Part shown: positions 50,645 through 59,019 of the stretch, in pieces
How the letters are laid out: every line of letters begins with the position of its first letter
Position numbering within the stretch: position 1 is the stretch's first letter
Source of the DNA: Actinomadura_C alba
GTDB taxonomy: Bacteria > Actinomycetota > Actinomycetes > Streptosporangiales > Streptosporangiaceae
DNA length: 64,000 nucleotides
Direction of reading: 5' to 3'
Assembly (NCBI RefSeq): GCF_039530285.1
Contig: NZ_BAAAOK010000015.1
Location: 620,001 to 684,000, forward strand
Translations under genes and position numbers: made by a program
The notes under the pieces: model-generated
What the model saw: the letters and a program-made list of their open reading frames with translations, nothing else
The model's database searches: none
Told to the model about the DNA's origin: nothing

Positions 50645-52215
50645 GAGCGCACCTCCTCGAGAATACGTCCATCCCTCAGCCGCACGACTCGCTCGGCGGC
50701 CTGGAGCAGGGCGGGACGGTGCGCGACGAGTACCGCGGTGCGTCCCAGCAAAAGCCGTCGGGCCGCGTGGACCACGGCATTCTCACTCGTGGGATCGAGC
50801 CGGGCGGTCGGCTCGTCGAGCAGCAGAATCGGGGCGTCGCGCAGGTATGCCCGGGCCAAGGCGATTCGTTGCCGTTCGCCGGCGGACAGACCGGCTCCCC
50901 GTTCGCCCAGCACGGTGTCACGGCCCTGTGGGAGCTCCTTCACGAAGGTCTCGGCCCGCGCGGCGAGGAGGGCGTTCTGCACCGCGTCCTCGGACGAGTC
51001 CGGAGCGCCCAACCGTACGTTGTTCGCCACGGACTCGGCGAAGAGATGTGGAGCCTGCGGCACCCAGGCGATACGCCGCCGCCAGGCGGCGCCGTCCAAA
51101 TCCGACAGGTCGGCGCCGTCCACCAGGATTCTGCCGTCGTCAGGGCTGACCAGACCGAGGATGACCGCCAGCAGCGTGGACTTTCCCGCACCGCTGGGCC
51201 CGGTGAGGGCTACGACTTCTCCCGGCCGGACGACCAGTGAGACGTTGTCGAGGGCGAGCCGCTCGCCATAACGGACGGTGACGTTCTCCAGGCGGATCTC
51301 CACACCACGCGTCGCCGGTCGGCGGCCCGCGGGTTCGGTCCCCGGATTTCCAATGACGCGTGCGGCCTCCTCCGCGACCGCGAGCCCTTCGGCCGCGGCG
51401 TGGAACCGGCTGCCGAGGGCGCGCAGGGGAAGGTACACCTCCGGCGTCAGCAGCAGCACGAGCAGGGCGGTCCGGTAGTCGATTCCACCGTCCAGCAGCC
51501 GCAGGCCCACTGGGACGGCCACCAGCGCGACCGACAGCGTCGCCACCAGTTCAAGTACGAGTGCGGACAGGAAGGCCACCCGCAGCACTCTCCTGGTCGC
51601 CAGTCGGTGCGCCTCGGCCATCCTGCCGACTTCCGCCTCCTGGTGGCGGAGCCGGTCGAAGGCCCGCAGCGTCGACATTCCCGCGACGACGTCGCGGAAA
51701 TGACCGCCGAGGCGGTTCAGCCGTTCCCATTGCAAGCGGGTGGCGTCGCGGGTGTACCAGCCGACGAGGATGCCGAAAACCGGTACGAGCGGCAGCGTCA
51801 CCAGCACCGTCAGTCCCGCCGCAACATCCGCGGTCAGCAGTCGCACCAGGATCAACGGCGGGACGATCGCGGCGACCGCGAGTTGGGGCAGGTAACCGGT
51901 GAGGTAGGGGTCGAGTGCGTCCAGGCCCTTGACGATCAGAGTCGGCCCGCCACGCGCGTGTAGCAATGACGATCGTAGGTCGGCCTTGGCATCCGCCGCG
52001 GTTCGCCGGGCGTACTGCGCGGTGGCCCACGACAGGCCGGCCCGGAGCGCGACCGTCCCGGCGAGCCAGGGGAGGGGGCCGGCATCGGGCGGAGCCAGCG
52101 CACGGACCACGAGCTCCGCCTGCGCGAGCACCAGCAGCCCCTGGACGACCGCCAGCGGCGCCAGTACCCGCAGCAGCCGCCTGCGATCGACGCCCGGGAT
52201 CTCTTGACCTCTCAC
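50641..52215 (-). CDS. cydD: ABC transporter, CydD half (cytochrome bd assembly)
   Basis: 524 residues from GTG with an AGGAGG five bases upstream. Six-helix domain (LLRVLAPLAVVQGLLVLAQAELVV at the start) and ATPase with GPSGAGKSTLLAVILG, LSAGERQRIALARAYL and ILLLDEPTARLD. The signature is LSAGE instead of LSGGQ, as in CydD proteins. Partner of CydC. The gene follows cydB at 24 bp and overlaps cydC. Confidence 0.92.
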   Translation of the reverse strand: MRGQEIPGVDRRRLLRVLAPLAVVQGLLVLAQAELVVRALAPPDAGPLPWLAGTVALRAGLSWATAQYARRTAADAKADLRSSLLHARGGPTLIVKGLDALDPYLTGYLPQLAVAAIVPPLILVRLLTADVAAGLTVLVTLPLVPVFGILVGWYTRDATRLQWERLNRLGGHFRDVVAGMSTLRAFDRLRHQEAEVGRMAEAHRLATRRVLRVAFLSALVLELVATLSVALVAVPVGLRLLDGGIDYRTALLVLLLTPEVYLPLRALGSRFHAAAEGLAVAEEAARVIGNPGTEPAGRRPATRGVEIRLENVTVRYGERLALDNVSLVVRPGEVVALTGPSGAGKSTLLAVILGLVSPDDGRILVDGADLSDLDGAAWRRRIAWVPQAPHLFAESVANNVRLGAPDSSEDAVQNALLAARAETFVKELPQGRDTVLGERGAGLSAGERQRIALARAYLRDAPILLLDEPTARLDPTSENAVVHAARRLLLGRTAVLVAHRPALLQAAERVVRLRDGRILEEVRS

Positions 52216-52239
52216 GGGTGCCTCCTCATGGCCGCACGC

Positions 52240-53007
52240 TCAGAGGTACGTCGGACCTGTGACGCGGTGCCGGAAGAGCCACCACACCCAGGCCTGTGCG
52301 GCCACGAGGAGAGGCAGGACCACGGCCGTGGTGACCGCCAGCCAGGAGGCCGATTCCGTGACGTTGTCCCGCAGTGGCAGCCGAGCCGCGGCGACGAGCG
52401 GAAGCAAGGTCATGCCCGCCGAAGTGAGCAGGAACGTGATGCGTTCCCCGGACGGCCCCGACAGTGCGCGGGCCCGGCCGTGGGGGGCGTCGTGCAGGCG
52501 CAGGGCTGCGAACGCCGCTCCGTGCAGGCCGAAGAGTGCCCATGCCGCTCCGACACCGATGAGGGGGAACAAGGAGGCCTCTGGCTCGAGCCGGTAGAGG
52601 AGCAGGCTTCCGATGGCCCAGCCCCACGCGCCCGTCACCAGCCAGCTTCCGGTGGTGATGGCCCCGTCCCAGAACGTCTGCCAGCGGACGGCATCCAGAC
52701 GCCCACGAAGCCAGAGTCCGGCGTCTCGGATCACCCAGCCGGTCAGGAGCGCTGCGACCACGACGAAGAGCTCGGTGAACAACTCGCCTTCCAGCGTGGG
52801 GAACAGACCGACCAGGAGGCCGGCGGTGAGAATCAGCCAGACCTCGTTTCCGAGGAAGAACGGGGCGAACGAGGCGATCACCAGACGGCGCTCCCGAGCG
52901 TTGCGGCCCAGGAAGAACAGCGCCATTCCGGTGCCGAGGTCGGTGCCCGCGAGCACGAAATAGCCGATGGCGACGAAGGCCAGCAGGCCGATGGCGAGGA
53001 CTTCCAT
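52240..53007 (-). CDS. cydB: Cytochrome bd ubiquinol/menaquinol oxidase subunit II
   Basis: 255 residues, AAGGAATT site. Family start EVLAIGLLAFVAIGYFVLAGTDLGTGMALFFLG, FFLGNEVWLILTAGLLVGLFP, and TGWVIRDAGLWLRGRL. About 7-8 membrane helices can be counted, fewer than in the usual ~330-380-residue subunits, so one or two helices are missing or shortened. Typical CydB begins near DGFDLG; here GTDLGTG. It supports CydA structurally. Confidence 0.88.
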   Translation of the reverse strand: MEVLAIGLLAFVAIGYFVLAGTDLGTGMALFFLGRNARERRLVIASFAPFFLGNEVWLILTAGLLVGLFPTLEGELFTELFVVVAALLTGWVIRDAGLWLRGRLDAVRWQTFWDGAITTGSWLVTGAWGWAIGSLLLYRLEPEASLFPLIGVGAAWALFGLHGAAFAALRLHDAPHGRARALSGPSGERITFLLTSAGMTLLPLVAAARLPLRDNVTESASWLAVTTAVVLPLLVAAQAWVWWLFRHRVTGPTYL

Positions 53008-53062
53008 GCGAATTCCTTGTCGTGAGGTCCTGGTCGGCCGATCCCGGCCAGGAGGTCACCGG

Positions 53063-54343
53063 TCAGAAGGTCGGCACCGGCTCAGGCTCCTCGTCCGGGT
53101 CCGGCGGCATGCCCAGTGCCGAACCTTCCGGGCCCCGGGCGGCGAAACGCGCCAGCAACCAGGCGTCCAGAACGAGCAGAGCGCCGAACAGCAGGGTGAA
53201 GACCACGAGCGTGAGCCGCATGTTCCCCGCGGAGACCGACGGCGAGATCGCATCCTCGGTCCTGAGCACCTCGGTGATCGTCCACGGTTGACGCCCGACC
53301 TCGCGGAACAGCCAGCCGGCGATCGTGGCGATGAACGGCAGCGCGATGGACCACGTCAGCAGCCGCCGCCAGAAGCGCGTCACGGGCCCGGCGTGCGTCT
53401 TGAACGCCAGCGGCAGGTTGATGAGGAGGAGCAGAACCATCAGGAAGCCGAGCAGGATCATCACGCTCGCCGGCACGTTGATCCAGTCCGGCGGGCGGTA
53501 GTCGCCGGGGCCGAGCCGGGCGGTGAGCTCAGCCTGGACCTTCTCCTGCTCGGCGGTGTCGCCCCGGCTCACCGCGAACTTCATCGGCACGCTGTCGCCC
53601 ACCACCGCGAACTGGCCGAAGCCCACGATCACGGTGAACAACGCGGCGGGCGCGGCGGTGACCACACCGATGCGCAAGGAACGGCGGAACAGATCCAGGT
53701 CGGTGGTCTGCTTACGCAGGTGATAGGCGCTGATGCCGGCAAGGAAGAAGCCCCCGGCCAGCAGGCCGGCACCGACGACGTGGGCCAGCGCGATGAGCGT
53801 GTCCTCGTTGGTGAGGACCGCGGCCAGGTCGACCAGCTCCAGCTCGTCACCGCGTTTCTCGTAGCCCACCGGATTCTGCAGGAATCCGTTGGCGGCGAGG
53901 ATCCAATAGGCCGAGGCGTAGGCGGTGATGGCCACGACCCAGATCAAGGCCAGGTGCACCCATTTGTTCAGGTGGTTCCAGCCGAAGATCCACAGGCCGA
54001 GGAACGTCGACTCGATGAAGAACGCGATGAGCGCCTCCATCGCCAGAGGGGCACCGAAGACGTCGCCGGCCATGTCGGTGAGCCCGCTCCAGTTCAGCCC
54101 GAACTGGAACTCCATGACGATGCCGGTGATGATCCCCATGCCGTAGTTGATGATGTAGAGCTGACCCCAGTAGCGGGTCATCCGCTGGTGAACACCGCTG
54201 CCGGACACCGTGGCCCGTGTTTGGGCGAAGACCAGGAAGGCCGCCAGCCCGAGGGTCAGCGCAACGAACAGAAAGTGCGCACCCGCAGTGATCGCGAACT
54301 GCAGTCGCGCCAGGTCGAGCGTCTCCGCGTTCATGAGATTCAT
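53063..54343 (-). CDS. cydA: Cytochrome bd quinol oxidase subunit I
   Basis: 426 residues (a second ATG lies three codons on). It carries the heme ligands: His in LDLARLQFAITAGAHFLF (residue ~22), His in LIALAHVVGAGL, Met in SVMILLGFLM, plus GRQPWTITEVL near the end. It reduces O2 to water with menaquinol electrons, without proton pumping and with high O2 affinity. The Q-loop is of the short type. It heads cydA-cydB-cydD-cydC. A divergent two-component system starts 144 bp away. Confidence 0.95.
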   Translation of the reverse strand: MNLMNAETLDLARLQFAITAGAHFLFVALTLGLAAFLVFAQTRATVSGSGVHQRMTRYWGQLYIINYGMGIITGIVMEFQFGLNWSGLTDMAGDVFGAPLAMEALIAFFIESTFLGLWIFGWNHLNKWVHLALIWVVAITAYASAYWILAANGFLQNPVGYEKRGDELELVDLAAVLTNEDTLIALAHVVGAGLLAGGFFLAGISAYHLRKQTTDLDLFRRSLRIGVVTAAPAALFTVIVGFGQFAVVGDSVPMKFAVSRGDTAEQEKVQAELTARLGPGDYRPPDWINVPASVMILLGFLMVLLLLINLPLAFKTHAGPVTRFWRRLLTWSIALPFIATIAGWLFREVGRQPWTITEVLRTEDAISPSVSAGNMRLTLVVFTLLFGALLVLDAWLLARFAARGPEGSALGMPPDPDEEPEPVPTF

Positions 54344-54386
54344 CGTGGCGGGCCGGCGGTGGCCTGTCGTCGGCCCGGGGTCGACA

Positions 54387-54399
54387 GTTGATTGTCAAC
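54387..54399. promoter_or_regulatory. Dyad in the cydA / histidine kinase divergent promoter
   Basis: gttga-ttg-tcaac is a perfect 5-bp-arm inverted repeat 44 bp upstream of cydA. It does not match the Rex or FNR consensus well. It may bind the response regulator encoded next door (inference). Confidence 0.35.
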
Positions 54400-54433
54400 C
54401 TTGGGAGACCCAGGGCGCTGACCGGATCAGCCA

Positions 54434-54448
54434 AATAGTAGTCATGTA
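54434..54448. promoter_or_regulatory. Copy of the 15-bp operator-like motif before the histidine kinase gene
   Basis: aatagtagtcatgta is 13/15 identical to the middle repeat (29082-29096) upstream of the MMPL exporter gene. It ends 39 bp before the kinase start and is followed by tagtgg. A shared motif implies a shared regulator for exporter and sensor genes. Confidence 0.5.
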
Positions 54449-54487
54449 TAGTGGCCGTGCTGGGTCGGCTTTTCCGGAAGGGTTGCG

Positions 54488-55645
54488 ATGAGGCTCCATC
54501 GCCGGTCCCAAGGCTTGGCCTTGGACGCGGCGATCGCCGCCACGACCCTCGCCCTCGTCCTGGGCTCCGCGCTCATGCAGGACGGCCCCGGTCCGTCCCC
54601 AGCCCAGGTCATCCTCACACTGCTCGCCTGTGCTGCGTTGATGCTCCGGCGCCGCTTCCCCGTCGCGATCCTGGCCTTCACACTGGCGGCCTCTGCGCTC
54701 TCGGGCTCGATCGGCGACTCCGGAGGGCCGATCTTCATCCCGTTCATCATCGCCCTCTTTACCGCGGCGGCTGAGGGGCGGCTCCCCGCCGCCGTCCTTT
54801 TCGCGGTGGTCGGAATCATGGGAATGATCCTCCGCAACTCCGCTGAGCCGGACCAGGGGACGGAAGAGGGCGCCATCCTCATCGCCGGCTGGCTGGTGGC
54901 CGTGCTGGCGGTCGGCGGGATGACCTGGAAAACGCGCGCGTTCCTCGCCGAGGTGGAACAGCGGGCCCTGGAGGCCGAGCGGAGCCGCGAAGCCGACGGC
55001 AGGCGGCGGGCCATCGAGGAACGCATGCGCATCGCCCGTGAGCTGCACGACGTGCTGGCGCACAACATTTCGGTGGTCAACGTGCGCTCCGGGGCGGCCC
55101 TGTTCCACCTCACCGATGGGCGATCGCGCGATCCAGGCGACCTGCACGATGAGCTGGTCGAAGCACTGACCGTGATTCGGAATGCGGGCCGGGACGCCGG
55201 CAGGGAGTTGAGGGCGACGCTGGGGGTGCTCCGCCAGGCCGACGAGGAGGCCAGCACCGCCCCGGCGCCCGGCCTGGCTCGCCTGCTGGATCTGGTGGAC
55301 ACGGTCGAGCGTGCCGGGCTCAAGGTCCGCACCACCATGGAGGGATCTCCGCAGCGAGTACCGGCTGAAGTCGACCTCGCGGCCTTCCGCATCGTGCAGG
55401 AGGCACTGACCAATGTGGCGCGCCATGCCGACACTCGGCAGGCCACGTTGCGCATTCGTTTCGAGCTCGACGACGTCCTCATCCAAGTCGAGAACGCGGG
55501 TGCCCGGGCCTGCCGGGACCCCGGATACGGAATCCAAGGGATGCGCGAGCGCGCTACGGCCCTGGGCGGCGAAGTGAGCGCCGGTCCCTGTGGCGACGGA
55601 GGCTTCCAGGTCAGGGCCAGGCTGCCGATGCGGGAGCACGCATGA
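54488..55645 (+). CDS. Sensor histidine kinase (NarL/LuxR-partner type, HisKA_3)
   Basis: 385 residues. Four or five N-terminal hydrophobic helices form a membrane sensor (e.g. VILTLLACAALML, AILAFTLAASALSG, LIAGWLVAVLAVGGM), with no large external domain. Then a coiled-coil piece, the H-box with His187 in RIARELHDVLAHNISVV, and the ATPase (QEALTNVARHAD; GYGIQGMRERATALGG). It should phosphorylate the regulator encoded next (ATGA overlap). The stimulus is unknown; the short membrane domain suggests intramembrane sensing. Confidence 0.93.
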   Translation: MRLHRRSQGLALDAAIAATTLALVLGSALMQDGPGPSPAQVILTLLACAALMLRRRFPVAILAFTLAASALSGSIGDSGGPIFIPFIIALFTAAAEGRLPAAVLFAVVGIMGMILRNSAEPDQGTEEGAILIAGWLVAVLAVGGMTWKTRAFLAEVEQRALEAERSREADGRRRAIEERMRIARELHDVLAHNISVVNVRSGAALFHLTDGRSRDPGDLHDELVEALTVIRNAGRDAGRELRATLGVLRQADEEASTAPAPGLARLLDLVDTVERAGLKVRTTMEGSPQRVPAEVDLAAFRIVQEALTNVARHADTRQATLRIRFELDDVLIQVENAGARACRDPGYGIQGMRERATALGGEVSAGPCGDGGFQVRARLPMREHA

Positions 55646-56310
55646 TCAACGTTGTCATCGCCGATGACCAGAAACTCGTCCGAGTCGGCTTCCGGTCGAT
55701 CCTCGAAGGGCTGCCCGACATCACCGTGGTCGGTGAAGCGCAGGATGGCGGTGACGCCGTCGCCCTGAGTCGCGCGCTCCGGCCCGACGTCGTGCTGATG
55801 GACATCCGCATGCCGGAGTTGGACGGCATCCAGGCCGCCCGCCAGCTCTGCGCGGACCCGCTCCTGACCGATCTCAAGGTCATCATCCTGACGACCTACG
55901 AACTCGACGAGTACATCTACGGGGCGCTGCGCGCAGGGGCGAGCGGCTTCCTCCTCAAGGACATCGACCCGGCGGAGCTGATCCATGCCGTGCGCGTGGT
56001 CGCCCGCGGCGACGCACTGATCGCCCCGTCGGTGACCCGCCGCCTCATCGGAGAGTTCGCCGGCCGGGCCGACCCGCAGGCCACGGGTCCCGGGCTGGAG
56101 ACCCTGACCGACCGGGAGCGCGAGGTGCTGACCTTGATCGCTGAGGGTCTCTCCAACCCGGAGGTCGCCGTGAAGCTGGTCATCAGCCCCGCGACCGTCA
56201 AGACCTACGTGAGCCGCATCATCGCCAAGCTCGGCGTTCGTGACCGGGCCCAGCTGGTGGTCGTCGCCTACGAGTCAGGAATCGTCACGCCCCGCCGCCT
56301 GCTCTGCTGA
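55642..56310 (+). CDS. Response regulator, NarL/LuxR family
   Basis: 222 residues. Receiver domain with acidic pocket VIADDQ and phosphoacceptor Asp54 in DVVLMDIRMPELDG, and Lys in GFLLKDIDP. C-terminal LuxR HTH: LTDREREVLTLIAEGLSNPEVAVKLVISPATVKTYVSRIIAKLG in substance. Controlled by the adjacent kinase. Probable targets are cydABDC or the motif-bearing promoters (inference). It ends only 5 bp from the convergent P450 stop, leaving no room for a separate terminator. Confidence 0.94.
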   Translation: MINVVIADDQKLVRVGFRSILEGLPDITVVGEAQDGGDAVALSRALRPDVVLMDIRMPELDGIQAARQLCADPLLTDLKVIILTTYELDEYIYGALRAGASGFLLKDIDPAELIHAVRVVARGDALIAPSVTRRLIGEFAGRADPQATGPGLETLTDREREVLTLIAEGLSNPEVAVKLVISPATVKTYVSRIIAKLGVRDRAQLVVVAYESGIVTPRRLLC

Positions 56311-56315
56311 CCACG

Positions 56316-57647
56316 TCAACCCACGGGCAGGGGAGCACGGACGTGGTCGACGCGGACGGTGACGCCGCCGCGCGGGAACATCGCGGTGAAGCCCGTCGGC
56401 TGGACGTCGCGCGACAGCAGCGTCAGGTCGGTGCGTTGCAGCAGCCGCGCGAGGACGGCGGCGATCTCGGCGCGTGCGAGGTTGGAGCCGAGGCAGCGGC
56501 GCGCCCCGACGCCGAACGGCAGGTACTCGTAGCTGGAGGGGTGCCGGTAGCCGGGGCGTTCGCGGTCCCAGCGCTCCGGCCAGAAGCGGTCCGGGTCGGC
56601 CCAGATGCGCGGCAGCCGGTGAGTGACGTACTGGCTGAACACGACCAGGTCGCCGGCGCGGCCACGGTGCCCGGCGAAAGTGAAGTCCTCGTCCGCCTTG
56701 CGGGCCCCGGCCATCGCGGGCGGGTAGAGACGCAGCGTCTCGGAGGTGACCCAGTCGAGGTACGGGAGCCCCCGCAGCAGGCCCAGCTCCGGTGTTCGCG
56801 CGCCAAGCCCCTCCCGGACCTCGGACCTCGCCCTGGCCCAGGCCCTGCGGTCCGACCACAGGGCGTAGACCGCCCAGGACAGGGCGGCGCTCGTGGTGTC
56901 GTAGCTCGCGACGATGAGGCTGACCACCATGTCGCGGAGCTCGGTGTCGGTCATGGCGAGCCCGTCGCCGTGGGTGCTCATCAGCAGGCCGAGGACGCCG
57001 TCGCCCGGGTCGTCCGCGTTCCGCCGCCGGGTGATCTCGGCGCGGACCCGCCGGTCGATGCGGGCGAGGGCGGCCTTCGCCCGCCGCCAGAACGGGTTGG
57101 GGACGGTCTGGAGCAGCTGCTGCTTGGGCAGTGAGTAGTTCAGCAGGTGGAGCACCACCTCCAGGTCGGCGCCCAGCGACACGTGGTGGGCCGCCAGTTC
57201 CGGGCCGAAGAAGCCCCGGATGGTGGACGACCGGACCAGCGAGCGGAATATCCGGTAGAGATCGATTCGGTCCCCGGGGCGCCACGAATCGAGTGTGGTG
57301 TCCAGCTTGTCCAGGAGGACTCCGAGATATCCCGTCACCGGCTCGCGCTGGAAGGCGGGCTGAACGAGGGTGCGCCTGCGGTCGTGGCCGGGCCCGTCGC
57401 TGACCAGCAGCGCCGTCTCGCCCGCGAGCGGGATCAGGGTCTCGAAGCCCCCGCGCCAGCGAAATATCGAGGAATTGCGAAAGATGAATTCATTGGCTTC
57501 CGGCCCGAAGAGGAACGTCGTCTTCAAAGGGCCGTACCCATAGGTCGCGACGGGTCCCGAGCGCCTGCTCAGATCGCGCATCGCATAGGCCATCCGCTGA
57601 TCGAATTCCCGGGCCAGCCGGAGGTCGTCCAGAAGGGTGAATTGCAT
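56316..57647 (-). CDS. Cytochrome P450
   Basis: 443 residues from the ATG ending at 57647 (GAGAGGT site). Oxygen-binding I-helix SLIVASYDTTSAALSW, ExxR as SETLRLYPPA, and heme loop FGVGARRCLGSNLARAE with Cys385. It lacks a signal anchor and so is soluble. The overall look is of CYP families acting on terpenoid or fatty substrates rather than the small CYP105/107 type. It faces away from a prenyl diphosphate synthase gene and may oxidise the polyprenylated product of that module, or the PKS product. Confidence 0.92.
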   Translation of the reverse strand: MQFTLLDDLRLAREFDQRMAYAMRDLSRRSGPVATYGYGPLKTTFLFGPEANEFIFRNSSIFRWRGGFETLIPLAGETALLVSDGPGHDRRRTLVQPAFQREPVTGYLGVLLDKLDTTLDSWRPGDRIDLYRIFRSLVRSSTIRGFFGPELAAHHVSLGADLEVVLHLLNYSLPKQQLLQTVPNPFWRRAKAALARIDRRVRAEITRRRNADDPGDGVLGLLMSTHGDGLAMTDTELRDMVVSLIVASYDTTSAALSWAVYALWSDRRAWARARSEVREGLGARTPELGLLRGLPYLDWVTSETLRLYPPAMAGARKADEDFTFAGHRGRAGDLVVFSQYVTHRLPRIWADPDRFWPERWDRERPGYRHPSSYEYLPFGVGARRCLGSNLARAEIAAVLARLLQRTDLTLLSRDVQPTGFTAMFPRGGVTVRVDHVRAPLPVG

Positions 57648-57914
57648 CGCGGCACCTCTCTTCCATTCGAGCACTGCGTCAGGGTGGATACGCGCCACGT
57701 TTCCACTGTCCACACCGGCTTTGCCGGAGTCAACGCCAGAGATCTCTGCCCCTTGGGCGAGTGTACAAGTCGATCTTGCCGTGTTATTTATATGCGCGAT
57801 TATAAAACACCATTGTTGGCTCTGTGAAAAATTATTCGCACCGCGCCATGTAATTGCCATTCGCGAATTGGCGGAGGTAATATCACTTGCGTTGTTGATC
57901 AAGGGAGTGCAGAC
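57648..57914. promoter_or_regulatory. A/T-rich divergent promoter between P450 and polyprenyl synthase genes
   Basis: 267 bp, strongly A/T-rich between 57775 and 57870. It contains a 10-bp palindrome attcgcgaat (57859-57868) and an imperfect 30-bp dyad (57781-57810, gtgttat to aaaacac). Ends with AAGGGAG before the GTG start at 57915. No protein-coding content is supported. Confidence 0.5.
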
Positions 57915-59009
57915 GTGGATTCACTTTTGCAGACGATGTCGTCCTCACCGGGGAATGTGGGAGAACAGTCCGGCGCGCACGTCCTGAGGCTGATGGAGCT
58001 CGAGCCGCACCGGCTGGTCGCCGCCTTCGCCACAGAGGAACGGCTCGCGGCCGACCTGCTCGCGTGCGTCGACCTGGTACGCGAGGAGGCCGGGAGCGGG
58101 GACGAACTGATTGCTCGCGCGCTGTCCGGCGTCGTGTCCGGCGGCAAGCGGCTGCGCCCGCTGCTGGCGCTCGCCACCGCCTACGCGACCTGGATCGGCA
58201 CGCCGGGCGCGGAGCGGGCGGCGGACCGTGACCGGGCCGTGCGCGCCGGGGCGGCGGTCGAACTACTGCACCTGGCGAGCCTCGTCCACGACGATGTCAT
58301 GGACGAGGCCGGCGTCCGGCACGGCGTGCCCACGGCCAACGTGCGCGACGGCAACATCCGCGCGGTGCTGGCCGGAGACTTCCTCCTCGCCCGCGCGGTC
58401 GCCGTCGCGTGCGGGCTGGGACAGCGCGAGGGCATGCTGGTCTCGGAGACCTTCGCCCGGCTCTGCGACGGGCAGGCCCGCGAGTCCGCCCTGCTCTTCG
58501 ACGCCGCCCGCACCGAACCTGACTACTACGACGCCATCACCGGGAAGACCGCGGCCCTGCTCGCCACCGCGTGCCGACTGGGCGCCCTGGCGGCGGGCGC
58601 GGGCACCGAGGCCGCCGAGGCCCTCACGTCCTACGGGCACCACCTCGGGCTCGCCTACCAGCTGGTGGACGATCTGCTCGACCTCACCGGATCGGACGAG
58701 CGGCTCCGCAAGCCGGCGGGCCATGACGTGGCCATGGGCGTCTTCACGCTTCCCGTGCTGTACGCGCAGGAGGAGCACCCGCGGCTCGCCGGCCTTCTGG
58801 GCGCCCTCCAGCCGGAGGACGACGGCACCGTCCGCGAGGTGGTCGACCTGGTCAAGGACTCCTCCGCGCTGCGGCGGACGCGCGCCGCCGTGGACGAGCA
58901 GACCCGGTACGCCGTGGGCGCGCTGTCGGGCGCCGCCGCCGGGCTGACACCCGCCGGGCTGGCGATGCTGTCGGAACTGGTGGCATGCCTCGCCCGCCGC
59001 GCGCACTGA
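57915..59009 (+). CDS. Trans-polyprenyl diphosphate synthase (menaquinone side-chain type)
   Basis: 364 residues from GTG 57915 with AAGGGAG. GGKRLRPLLALA, first aspartate motif DDVMDEAGVRHG after LLHLASLVH, and second DDLLDLTGSDE. Small residues precede the first motif, typical of medium/long-chain (C30-C45) synthases. This matches heptaprenyl/octaprenyl synthases of quinone pathways better than the 7501 enzyme, whose second motif is DDLLG. It is 10 bp from the UbiA-MenG fusion gene, so it likely provides the polyprenyl donor for it. Confidence 0.92.
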   Translation: MDSLLQTMSSSPGNVGEQSGAHVLRLMELEPHRLVAAFATEERLAADLLACVDLVREEAGSGDELIARALSGVVSGGKRLRPLLALATAYATWIGTPGAERAADRDRAVRAGAAVELLHLASLVHDDVMDEAGVRHGVPTANVRDGNIRAVLAGDFLLARAVAVACGLGQREGMLVSETFARLCDGQARESALLFDAARTEPDYYDAITGKTAALLATACRLGALAAGAGTEAAEALTSYGHHLGLAYQLVDDLLDLTGSDERLRKPAGHDVAMGVFTLPVLYAQEEHPRLAGLLGALQPEDDGTVREVVDLVKDSSALRRTRAAVDEQTRYAVGALSGAAAGLTPAGLAMLSELVACLARRAH

Positions 59010-59019
59010 GGGGGCGTCG

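Noticed and set aside
54387..54399. Dyad considered as a Rex or FNR-type redox operator of cydA
   Set aside because: Arms are only five bases and the spacing does not fit TTGTGA-N6-TCACAA or TTGAT-N4-ATCAA, so no specific regulator is assigned.
57781..57810. Imperfect 30-bp dyad considered as a terminator
   Set aside because: It lies between divergent genes in an A/T-rich promoter region and only 10 of 15 arm positions pair.
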